Shown here one piece after another: positions 1 to 5,635 of a stretch of DNA of 7,384 nucleotides. How positions within the stretch are numbered: the first letter of the stretch is position 1; the number at the start of each line of letters is the position of its first letter. The DNA comes from Acidimicrobiia bacterium. Its GTDB lineage: Bacteria; Actinomycetota; Acidimicrobiia; Acidimicrobiales; Ilumatobacteraceae. The stretch spans positions 1 to 7,384 of the forward strand of contig JACDGA010000087.1 in NCBI GenBank assembly GCA_013815505.1, written 5' to 3'. The notes below the pieces were generated by a model. That model had not been told where the DNA came from and ran no database searches. It saw nothing but the letters and a program-made list of their open reading frames with translations. Made by a program: the position numbers and the translations under genes.

Positions 1-173
1 ACCTCGCGACGTTGCGTGCCGTTGGTGCGCTGCTCGAAGGTGGAGTACCCGAGCTGATCGCCATTCCGACCGATCTCGCTGCGCTTCCCGCAGCGGCCGG
101 CAGCGTGGCGTTCCCCGAACCATTCGAGAAGCCAAACTTGGCGAGCCCGCCCGAGGAGGGAGCAGTCTCATGA
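1..173 (+). CDS. 3' end of a probable ferritin-like domain protein (partial)
   Basis: An open frame enters from the left edge (first full codon at base 3) and stops with TGA at 171-173, giving about 56 C-terminal residues. They begin with a helix-like stretch (LATLRAVGALLEGG) followed by a Pro/Ala-rich tail (PELIAIPTDLAALP, then FPEPFEKPN). This resembles the last helix and extended tail of actinobacterial ferritin-like proteins, and the next gene ends in a similar way (a helix followed by YPVPEVF). The stop overlaps the next start as ATGA, so the two genes are probably cotranscribed and translationally coupled. The family call is inferred from this tail and from the neighbour; no metal ligand is visible in the fragment. 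It could instead be an unrelated exported protein. Confidence 0.6.
   Translation, partial: LATLRAVGALLEGGVPELIAIPTDLAALPAAAGSVAFPEPFEKPNLASPPEEGAVS
153..160 (+). promoter_or_regulatory. Strong ribosome binding site for the ferritin-like gene
   Basis: GAGGAGGG ends 9 bases before the ATG at 170. It lies inside the 3' end of the upstream gene and fixes the start choice for the downstream gene, consistent with the ATGA coupling. Confidence 0.7.
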
Positions 174-943
174 CCACCGAACAGGAAGAGCCGATCGACG
201 TCACGACGTCGATCGAGGAAGTCACACCCGGCGAGTCGCATCTTGCCCGTAGAGGAATCCTCGGCGTCGCCGCCGGTGGACTCGCCGCTGCGGTGTTCGC
301 GATGCGTGGCGACGGGGACAACACAGAGACGGTGGCAGCCGGTGGCAGGGCCGCCGGTGCAGCGCCTGCATCCCGCAGGTCGCCCGCTGCCGCGCCGGCA
401 CCCCGCCGCCGCGCCGCGCCGACAGAGGGTGACCTCGCAATCGCGGCCATCGCTGCCTCGCTCGAGGTGCTCGCCGTCAACACGTACGGCGCTGCGCTCG
501 ACGCAGCCGGCTCGGGTGCCCTCGGTGAGGTGCCCCCGGCCGTTGCCGAGTACGTGACGGTCGCGAAGGCCCAACACGAAGCGCACCGCGATGCCTGGAA
601 CGGTGTCCTCACGGCGTCGGGCAAGGAAGCCGTCACGTGGGCCCCGCCCGACCTCGAGCAGACCGTCAATGACCAGTTCGCAATGGTCACGGACGTCACT
701 GGAGCTGCACAGCTGGCACTCACCCTCGAGGGCATCGCTTCGGCGACGTACCTCTCGGTGCTGAGCAAGCTGGAGTCGACGGATGCGATCGCCCTTGCCG
801 GGTCGATCTTTCCGATCGACCGTCAGCACATGGCGATCCTGTTGTTCGCGCTGGGCACGTACCCCGTGCCCGAGGTGTTCGCCAACGTCGACGACGCGTA
901 CACCGGTCCCGGTGCACCGACGGCGATGCCCGAGACCCGCTGA
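170..943 (+). CDS. Ferritin-like domain protein with Tat-type leader
   Basis: This 257-residue protein has a short acidic N-terminus, then twin arginines (R27-R28) followed by a hydrophobic Gly/Ala stretch (about 29-44). That is a plausible Tat or membrane leader, although the consensus around RR is loose. Residues 50-85 are a low-complexity Ala/Pro/Arg linker. Residues 86-232 look like a four-helix ferritin-like bundle. Candidate metal ligands are E99 (SLEVLAVNTY), H136/E137/H139 (QHEAHRDAWN), E187 (LEGIASATY) and D217/H220 (DRQH). The last site would be ExxH in a canonical member. The tail after residue 232 is Pro-rich and probably extended. The substrate is unknown: iron storage, oxidase activity or a structural role are all possible. 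It overlaps the preceding gene by four bases (ATGA) and has a strong Shine-Dalgarno site. The family call rests on the spacing of E/H residues in amphipathic helices and on the typical pairing of two such genes in actinobacteria. Confidence 0.75.
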   Translation: MTTEQEEPIDVTTSIEEVTPGESHLARRGILGVAAGGLAAAVFAMRGDGDNTETVAAGGRAAGAAPASRRSPAAAPAPRRRAAPTEGDLAIAAIAASLEVLAVNTYGAALDAAGSGALGEVPPAVAEYVTVAKAQHEAHRDAWNGVLTASGKEAVTWAPPDLEQTVNDQFAMVTDVTGAAQLALTLEGIASATYLSVLSKLESTDAIALAGSIFPIDRQHMAILLFALGTYPVPEVFANVDDAYTGPGAPTAMPETR

Positions 944-972
944 ACAAGCAGCAACCACACAGAGCGCAGATC

Positions 973-1713
973 GTGAACGCCGAAACCATTCGACGTGCGC
1001 GGTCTGCGCTCTGCGTTCTCGGCGCCTCGCTGGCGATCGCGGCATGCGGCGGCGCCGAGGCAGACGGAGGGGCGACGGGCGGCGAACCGCCCGCGATCAC
1101 CACTCCCTCGGCCAGCGACGCCGGCGTCACGACCCCCGCCTCGCCTCCGACGACGACCCGTTCGTCGTCACCCGACCGCGGTGCGTCGTCGTCGACCGCC
1201 GCCTCTTCTCCGCCACGGAAGCCGAAGCCCGCGCCGACCACGACGGTGGCGCCGACGCCGAGCACCGTCTCGCTGCCGCGCCCGATCGCGCCGCCGCTCG
1301 ACGATGAGGCACCCGAGCCGGTGGTCCCCCTCGGCCGGATCGCGATCCCCGCCATCGGCATCGACCGCCCGATGTTCGAGGGGATCCGGCTGCCGACGTT
1401 CGACCTCGGCCCCGGACACTGGCCGGGCACGGCGATGCCGGGCCAGATCGGCAACATGGTGCTCGGCGGTCACCGCACGAGCAGCTTCGCCGACTTCGCC
1501 GACATGGACCTGCTCGCACCCGGTGACGAGGTGATCGTCACCACGAACGATGGCGCGAGCTTCACGTACGTCGTCGAGACGACCGAGATCACCGACCCCA
1601 ACGCACAGCGCGTGGTTCAGCAGACCGAGGAGCGGACGGGCACCCTTTTCGCTTGCCATCCGAAGGGCTCGGTACGCCAGCGCATCGTCGTGCATCTGGC
1701 GCTTCGGGCCTGA
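973..1713 (+). CDS. Class E-like sortase with lipoprotein signal
   Basis: This 246-residue protein starts with GTG. The N-terminus has a positively charged region (RRAR), a hydrophobic core (ALCVLGASLAIAAC) and a lipobox I22-A23-A24-C25, which suggests lipid attachment at C25. Residues 26-117 are a Thr/Ser/Pro/Ala-rich spacer suited to reaching through the cell wall. The C-terminal domain (about 118-246) is a sortase transpeptidase: LGRIAIPAIGIDRPMFEG is the typical first strand, H167 lies in LGGHRT, C228 in TLFACHP and R237 in RQRIVV. These give the His-Cys-Arg triad with the expected nine-residue Cys to Arg spacing. The family motif TLxTC reads TLFAC here. By family knowledge it should cleave a sorting signal in an exported protein and join it to an amine on the envelope. 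No LPxTG-like substrate is encoded in the window. The start is 29 bases after the ferritin-like gene with no clear Shine-Dalgarno site. The GTG is preferred because it gives a complete signal peptide. Confidence 0.85.
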   Translation: MNAETIRRARSALCVLGASLAIAACGGAEADGGATGGEPPAITTPSASDAGVTTPASPPTTTRSSSPDRGASSSTAASSPPRKPKPAPTTTVAPTPSTVSLPRPIAPPLDDEAPEPVVPLGRIAIPAIGIDRPMFEGIRLPTFDLGPGHWPGTAMPGQIGNMVLGGHRTSSFADFADMDLLAPGDEVIVTTNDGASFTYVVETTEITDPNAQRVVQQTEERTGTLFACHPKGSVRQRIVVHLALRA

Positions 1714-1718
1714 CCGGG

Positions 1719-1744
1719 CGCTGACAGCCGCGTCGACGTCAGCG
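1719..1744. terminator. Candidate bidirectional terminator hairpin between convergent genes
   Basis: CGCTGAC (1719-1725) is perfectly complementary in inverted orientation to GTCAGCG (1738-1744), with a 12-base loop. It sits between the sortase stop and the Crp-family stop, and its right arm includes that stop codon. No T-tract follows on either side, so intrinsic termination is uncertain. In a high-GC genome it could be chance. Confidence 0.35.
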
Positions 1745-2437
1745 GGCGCGGAGCTCCAGGCGGTCGCGCTCGCGGATGATGTAGCGGCGGTCGCGCTGTT
1801 CGAGCCAGCCGAGGCGCACGAAGCTGGCGAGCGCCTTGTTGACCCGCTCGCGAGAGGCGCCGACCATGCCGGCGAGCTCCTCTTGGGTGACGGGCAGCAC
1901 GAACTCGTCGCTGTCGCCGGCGAGCTCGAGGAGCCGCTTCGCGGTCCTGCCGGGCACGTCGAGGAAGACGGAGTCGGCGAGCGCCTCGTCCATCGCCCGC
2001 AGCCGTTGCGCGAGCAGGCGTGTGACGTTCCACAGCAGGCGCGGATCGGCCTCGAGGAGGTTGATCACCGGCTGGAACGGCACGGCGTAGACGACGGTGG
2101 GTTCGAGTGCCCTCGCCATCGCCGAGCGGGGTCCGTCGTCGAGCATCGCCAGCTCGCCGAACAGGTCGCCGGCCTCCATCAGCGCGACGACGCTCTCGCG
2201 GCGGTCGATGGGGTTGGCGATGGCGATCGCCAACCGGCCGGTGGCGACGAGATAGAGGCAGTCGGGCGGGTCTCCCTCGCCGAACAACATGTCGTTGCGC
2301 ACGAGCGTGTGCCTCGTGCCGGCTGTAGCGAGCGCCGACAGCGACTCCGTGCTTGCGTCACGGAAGAAGTCGGTGCTGGCGAGGAGGGCGGGTAGCTCGG
2401 GGACGAGCGCTGTCTCGTTCGGCATGACGACGGTCAC
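1739..2437 (-). CDS. Crp/Fnr-family transcriptional regulator
   Basis: The protein has 232 residues. Residues about 20-125 form a cyclic-nucleotide-binding-type beta barrel, with the phosphate-binding cassette DLFGELAMLDDGPRSA. G94-E95 and R104-S105 match the residues that contact cAMP in Crp, so ligand binding is plausible. A dimerisation helix follows (about 131-156, NLLEADPRLLWNVTRLLAQRL). A winged helix-turn-helix occupies about 165-225, with recognition region TQEELAGMVGASRERVNKAL (184-203). There is no Cys cluster of the Fnr iron-sulphur type. By family it acts as a dimeric DNA-binding regulator; its targets are unknown. The annotated start is GTG at 2437. An in-frame ATG at 2425 (residue 5) is equally possible, since neither has a convincing Shine-Dalgarno site. 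It diverges from ispD across about 91 bases and converges on the sortase gene. Confidence 0.9.
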   Translation of the reverse strand: MTVVMPNETALVPELPALLASTDFFRDASTESLSALATAGTRHTLVRNDMLFGEGDPPDCLYLVATGRLAIAIANPIDRRESVVALMEAGDLFGELAMLDDGPRSAMARALEPTVVYAVPFQPVINLLEADPRLLWNVTRLLAQRLRAMDEALADSVFLDVPGRTAKRLLELAGDSDEFVLPVTQEELAGMVGASRERVNKALASFVRLGWLEQRDRRYIIRERDRLELRAR

Positions 2438-2528
2438 GGTACTACCTGCTCACATCGGTGGCTTCCTCGCTCCACTGGTCCGCTCGCAACCGCCGGGCTG
2501 GGCCACATCGGGCGGTACCCTGCGGCGA
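2438..2528. promoter_or_regulatory. Divergent promoter region between crp-like gene and ispD
   Basis: These 91 bases separate two divergent starts and must hold both promoters. On the plus strand, TACCCT (2516-2521) fits a TAnnnT -10 element ending seven bases before the ispD ATG. That would place the transcript start at or next to the ATG, giving a leaderless mRNA. No recognisable -35 box is present. On the minus strand, TAGTAC/TACCGT just before the regulator start is a weak -10 candidate. I see no clear Crp palindrome. Confidence 0.4.
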
Positions 2529-3230
2529 ATGGGCGAGTGTTGGGCGATCCTCGTTGCGGCGGGGAGCGGGATGCGTTACGGCTCGCCGAAGCAGTACGAG
2601 CTGCTCGCGGACGAGCGTGTGCTCGATCGCTCGCGACGCATCGCGCAGCAGTGTTGCGCCGGCGTCGTCGTGGTCGTGCCGCCAGAAGATGTCGCCGGTG
2701 AGACGGCTGCGACGGTCGCGAGCGGCCGTGACGAGGGCAGTGGGTGCGTGGTTGCCGGTGGCTCGACGCGCAGCGAGTCGGTGCGCGCAGGACTCGCCGC
2801 CGTGCCGACGAGTGCGACGGTGATCTGCGTCCACGACGCGGCTCGTCCGTTGGCATCCGCTGCGTTGTACGAGGCAGTGATCGATGCCGTCCTGGCAGGC
2901 GCGGACGCGGCCGTCCCGGGCGTCGCTGTCAGCGACACGATCAAGGTGGTGGCCGGCGGCGCAGTCGTCGTCGAGACGCTCGATCGCGGTTCGCTCGTGG
3001 CCGTGCAGACACCGCAGGCGTTCCGCGCGACGTCGCTGCGGGCGGCCCATGCCGACGCAGGCGAGGGCACCGACGACGCAGCGCTCGTGGAGCGCGCCGG
3101 TGGGCGGGTCGTCGTCGTCCCCGGCGAGCCGAACAACCTCAAGATCACCGTTCCCGACGACCTCGACCGTGCCCGTGTGCTCCTGGCGGCGTCACCGGAT
3201 GCGAGCAGTGGTGCAAGGGGTGTCGCCTGA
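2529..3230 (+). CDS. ispD: 2-C-methyl-D-erythritol 4-phosphate cytidylyltransferase
   Basis: IspD transfers CMP from CTP to methylerythritol phosphate, the third step of the MEP isoprenoid pathway, in the cytoplasm. The 233-residue length is normal. Visible motifs are the nucleotide-binding loop AAGSGMRYGSPKQ (10-22, with R16 and K21 as the expected catalytic residues), GGSTRSESVRAGL (77-89), VHDAARPL (101-108), SDTIK (135-139), R153 before AVQTPQAFR (158-166), TDDAALVE (181-188) and GEPNNLKIT (199-207, with K205). All key substrate residues are present. The ATG at 2529 is chosen because the conserved first strand (CWAILVAAG) begins four residues later. The frame is open further upstream, but that part runs antisense to the neighbouring regulator. 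No Shine-Dalgarno site precedes it, so a leaderless transcript is possible. Its stop overlaps the ispF start by one base (TGATG). Confidence 0.95.
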   Translation: MGECWAILVAAGSGMRYGSPKQYELLADERVLDRSRRIAQQCCAGVVVVVPPEDVAGETAATVASGRDEGSGCVVAGGSTRSESVRAGLAAVPTSATVICVHDAARPLASAALYEAVIDAVLAGADAAVPGVAVSDTIKVVAGGAVVVETLDRGSLVAVQTPQAFRATSLRAAHADAGEGTDDAALVERAGGRVVVVPGEPNNLKITVPDDLDRARVLLAASPDASSGARGVA

Positions 3231-3733
3231 TGGCAGCACCGTCGATCAGGGTGGGGCACGGTTTCGACGTGCACCAGTTCAGTGCCGACCCTGGACGGCG
3301 CCTCGTGCTCGGCGGCTGCGAGTTCGAGGGCGAGCCGGGACTGGTCGGCCACAGCGACGCTGACGCCGTGGCGCATGCCGTCGCCGAGGCGCTACTCGGG
3401 GCCGCAGGACTCGGCGACCTCGGCGAGCACTATCCCGACTCCGATCCGCGGTGGGCGGGCGCCGACTCGCTGGCGATCCTCGCCGATGTCGTCGCCAGGG
3501 TCGGCGAGGCCGGATGGGTTCCCGGCAACGTCGACTGCTCGGTGGTGTGCGAGCGCCCGCGCCTCGCAACCCGCCGCGACGACATGCAGCAGCGACTGAG
3601 CACCGTCGTCGGCGCACCCGTGACGGTCAAGGGCCGCCGCCCCGAAGGCCTCGGATCGCTCGGCCGCGGCGAAGGCATCGCCTGCACCGCCGTAGCCCTG
3701 ATCGTCCGATCGGAAGCCCCGCCCCATGACTGA
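3230..3733 (+). CDS. ispF: 2-C-methyl-D-erythritol 2,4-cyclodiphosphate synthase
   Basis: IspF cyclises CDP-methylerythritol 2-phosphate to methylerythritol cyclodiphosphate and releases CMP, in the MEP pathway. It has 167 residues, normal for this trimeric enzyme. D13 and H15 in GHGFDVH and H49 in DADAVAHA are the expected divalent-metal ligands. Other family blocks are HSDAD (41-45), LLGAAGLGDLGEHYPDSDP (55-73) and GRGEGIAC (145-152). One feature is unusual: the loop that normally reads ATTTE before GLG reads GRRPE (135-139), so the usual Thr residues near the substrate phosphates are replaced while the Glu is kept. The start is the ATG sharing its A with the ispD stop. The frame is open upstream, but the conserved N-terminus begins only a few residues after this ATG. 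Translational coupling with ispD is likely. Confidence 0.95.
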   Translation: MAAPSIRVGHGFDVHQFSADPGRRLVLGGCEFEGEPGLVGHSDADAVAHAVAEALLGAAGLGDLGEHYPDSDPRWAGADSLAILADVVARVGEAGWVPGNVDCSVVCERPRLATRRDDMQQRLSTVVGAPVTVKGRRPEGLGSLGRGEGIACTAVALIVRSEAPPHD

Positions 3734-3744
3734 GCCCCACCACA

Positions 3745-3820
3745 CGTCTGGGCGGGATTCCTCCCACGACACCGTCTGGGCGGGATCGCTTCCAGCACCT
3801 GACACGATTCCCGCCCAGAC
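3745..3820. repeat. Repeat element: two direct copies plus one inverted copy of a 14-15 bp GC-rich unit
   Basis: CGTCTGGGCGGGAT occurs at 3745-3758 and again at 3773-3786, a 28-base offset. The inverted form GATTCCCGCCCAGAC lies at 3806-3820. The second copy and the inverted arm form a perfect 12 bp stem (3774-3785 with 3809-3820) around a 23-base loop. The first copy can pair with the same arm in 14 of 15 positions, so the two folds are mutually exclusive. It lies between ispF and rlmB. It may be a terminator, an RNA structure or a REP-like dispersed repeat; no T-tract follows. Confidence 0.8.
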
Positions 3821-3827
3821 TGGGCGC

Positions 3828-3866
3828 ATGCACGGCACCGACGGGCACCTGAGGAGGTCCACCTGA
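3828..3866 (+). CDS. Possible 12-residue upstream ORF overlapping the rlmB start
   Basis: An ATG at 3828 opens a 13-codon frame (MHGTDGHLRRST then TGA) whose stop at 3864-3866 shares its A with the rlmB ATG (TGATG). It has no good Shine-Dalgarno site of its own, and the strong rlmB site lies inside it. It could be a leader peptide coupling rlmB translation to the upstream hairpin element, or a chance ORF. There is no conservation evidence in hand. Confidence 0.2.
   Translation: MHGTDGHLRRST
3852..3858 (+). promoter_or_regulatory. Strong ribosome binding site for rlmB
   Basis: AGGAGGT lies seven bases before the ATG at 3866. It is near-perfect anti-16S complementarity and settles the rlmB start despite the atypical low-complexity N-terminus that follows. 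Confidence 0.85.
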
Positions 3867-4921
3867 TGCCGGGACGACGCACACCGGGGCCGAGCAAGGG
3901 CGGACGCGGCGGCGCAGGGAGCGGTTCGGGTCGCAGCGGAGGATCGTCGCGGCCCGCGTCGGGTCGCCGCGCTGCGCCGTCACGCAGCGGGAGTGCCGGC
4001 CGGGCAGGCGGCGGTCGAGGTGGCAGCGGTCGCGCCGGTGCGCAGCCACGGTCGCGCGGCGCCGGGCGCACGGGAGCGATTCGACGAGACGGCGGCGAGC
4101 CGGTGGGGCGATCGTCCAGCGGGTCGCTCAACACTGGCGCGCGGGCGAGCAAGGAGCACGGGCTCGGCGGGCGCCAGGTGGAGGGCCGCCAGGCGGTGCG
4201 GGAGTTGTTGATCGCCGGCACTCGCCGCACGAGTGAGATCTGGATCGCCACCGAGCTCGAGGGCGACGATGGCGTCGCCGACATCGTGGCGCTGGCACGG
4301 TCGAACCGCGTGCCCGTGCAGTACGTCAACGGCAAGCGTCTCGACGCTCAAGCGCGAACGGACGCACCCCAGGGAGTCCTCGCGCAGGCTGCCGAGGTGC
4401 CGGAGATCGAGTTCGAGGCGCTGCTGCGGCGCCAATCCGGTACGCCGTTCTACGTCGCCATCGACGGTGTCACCGATCCCGGAAACCTCGGCGCGATCCT
4501 GCGCTCGTGCGACGGTGCCGGTGTCGACGCAGTGGTGCTGCCGAGGCATCGTGCCGTCCACGTCACGCCGACGGTCGCCAAGTCGGCGGCCGGTGCGATC
4601 GAACACGTCCCGATGTCGCTCGTCGGTGGGCTGCCGACGGCGCTCGCCCGCCTCAAGGAGGTGGACGTGTGGATCGTGGGACTCGACGATGCCGCCGATC
4701 GCGACCTCTTCGATCTCGGCGACCTCGCCGACCAAGGCGTCTGCCTCGTGCTCGGCGCCGAGGGTGAAGGGCTGTCGCGCCTCGTGCGTGAGCGCTGCGA
4801 CATGGTGGTGGCGATCCCGATGCTCGGCCGGTTGAGCTCGCTCAACGTGTCGGCCGCTGCGGCCCTGGCGACGTACGAGGTCGCGCGGGCGCGTCGTGCC
4901 GAACCGGCTGCGCCGGACTGA
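3866..4921 (+). CDS. rlmB: 23S rRNA (guanosine-2'-O)-methyltransferase, SpoU/TrmH family
   Basis: The protein has 351 residues. Residues 1-100 are a disordered extension rich in Arg, Gly, Ser and Ala, not part of the family core and possibly RNA-binding. Residues about 101-175 (GGRQVEGRQAVRELL to PQGVLAQ) match the SpoU substrate-binding domain. The usual HQG before the linker reads PQG. Residues about 195-342 form the knotted SPOUT methyltransferase: motif 1 DGVTDPGNLGAILRS (200-214, with N207 and R213), motif 2 LVLGAEGEGLSRLVRE (295-309, with E301) and motif 3 IPMLGRLSSLNVSAAAA (317-333, with N327). By close similarity to E. coli RlmB it should methylate a guanosine (G2251 equivalent) in the 23S rRNA peptidyl-transferase loop using S-adenosylmethionine. 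The exact target is inferred, and a tRNA or other rRNA target cannot be excluded. The start is fixed by an AGGAGGT site. The gene lies after ispF, but cysS, often found between them in actinobacteria, is missing. Confidence 0.9.
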   Translation: MPGRRTPGPSKGGRGGAGSGSGRSGGSSRPASGRRAAPSRSGSAGRAGGGRGGSGRAGAQPRSRGAGRTGAIRRDGGEPVGRSSSGSLNTGARASKEHGLGGRQVEGRQAVRELLIAGTRRTSEIWIATELEGDDGVADIVALARSNRVPVQYVNGKRLDAQARTDAPQGVLAQAAEVPEIEFEALLRRQSGTPFYVAIDGVTDPGNLGAILRSCDGAGVDAVVLPRHRAVHVTPTVAKSAAGAIEHVPMSLVGGLPTALARLKEVDVWIVGLDDAADRDLFDLGDLADQGVCLVLGAEGEGLSRLVRERCDMVVAIPMLGRLSSLNVSAAAALATYEVARARRAEPAAPD

Positions 4922-4924
4922 CGC

Positions 4925-5023
4925 TCAGCGCGGCACCTGACCGTCATCGACGCGAACGACGGTGCCCGTGACGCATTCGGACGCTGGCGCGACGAGGTAG
5001 AGCAGCGTGCTGTCGAGCTGGGC
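4925..5023 (-). pseudogene. C-terminal remnant of a short-chain dehydrogenase/reductase
   Basis: On the minus strand, the last 32 codons before TGA at 4925-4927 read AQLDSTLLYLVAPASE then CVTGTVVRVDDGQVPR. This is the typical C-terminal helix plus TGxxxxVDxG strand of SDR-family oxidoreductases. The frame stays open to about 5467, but the upstream residues are Arg-rich, lack any SDR feature (no TGxxxGxG, no YxxxK) and do not look like real protein in any of the three minus frames. I read this as the 3' tail of a decayed or deleted gene. The stop lies only three bases from the convergent rlmB stop. Confidence 0.6.
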
Positions 5024-5635
5024 CGCTGTATTGCGACGGCGAGACTTTCGACGACCTGGCCGACCTGTCCGCTGCGGCTGGACTCGCCTGAAACGGGTGG
5101 AGCGAGTGGGTTGCCGACTTGCCGAACGGACGCATACGTCTCGACGTGCTGCGTGAGGATCTTGGCTCGTCGGTCGATTAGCGCTGTTGGGTTCAAGCCC
5201 GCTCCATCCACGTTCCGCGCGGTCACGTGCCTGGCGTCGACCGCTCTCCGTGGCAACACCGTGGCAACACCGTGGTAACCATCGCTGGCGATCTTGCGAA
5301 CGAGGCCGGACGACGAGTTGGCCCGCCGAGCGTCGTGAGAACGCGTTGAGCTCCTGGCTGCGGCCGGCGGGCATGGTCAGAGCGAAGCCCTTCTCAACTG
5401 CACCGAGCAGAACTGGTTGAGCGAACTTCCCCGCGCCCTCCGTTCTCGATCGACGTCGATTGCTCAAGGTCGCGATCGAGACTCAACCGCGGAATGACCG
5501 CACCGAACGACGCCCTCGCGGTTGCCGCGGCCGCGCCCATAGCCGGCGTTCGGTGCTTAACCCAGCAGCGCGTCGCGACACTCTTAGTCCGGACGACGAA
5601 CGGCCTCCTCGAGGTCGCTTCTCGCGCGCGCAGCG
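5024..5635. other. Gene-poor stretch with no recognisable intact gene
   Basis: Frames on both strands here are short, Arg-rich and without recognisable domains. The longest is a minus-strand continuation of the SDR remnant frame. The stretch contains the 3 x 11 bp tandem repeat at 5248-5280 and a 12 bp palindrome (ATCGACGTCGAT) at 5449-5460. I see no convincing promoter or RNA gene. It is probably decayed accessory DNA. Confidence 0.5.
5248..5280. repeat. Tandem repeat, 3 x 11 bp
   Basis: CCGTGGCAACA is repeated exactly at 5248-5258 and 5259-5269. A third copy, CCGTGGTAACC, follows at 5270-5280 with two changes. The unit is 11 bp, so it is not codon-periodic. It lies in DNA without a supported gene. 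Confidence 0.85.

Noticed and set aside
1127..1695. Long minus-strand ORFs opposite the sortase gene
   Set aside because: They are high-GC shadow frames, rich in Arg/Gly/Ala, and overlap a gene with clear catalytic motifs on the plus strand.
2438..2460. Possible Crp operator with TGTGA and CGTGA half-sites in the crp-ispD gap
   Set aside because: The two half-sites on the minus strand are in direct orientation with the wrong spacing, so they do not make the TGTGA-N6-TCACA palindrome.
2289..2528. Upstream in-frame extension of ispD
   Set aside because: It would run antisense through the regulator start, and the conserved IspD first strand begins just after the ATG at 2529.
3745..3820. CRISPR array
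   Set aside because: There are only two direct copies of a 14-base unit, the gap between them is 14 bases, the third copy is inverted and no cas genes are present.
4925..5467. 180-residue minus-strand ORF taken as one intact gene
   Set aside because: Only the last about 32 residues look like a real family (SDR tail). The remainder is Arg-rich, lacks SDR cofactor and catalytic motifs, and has no Shine-Dalgarno site at its start.
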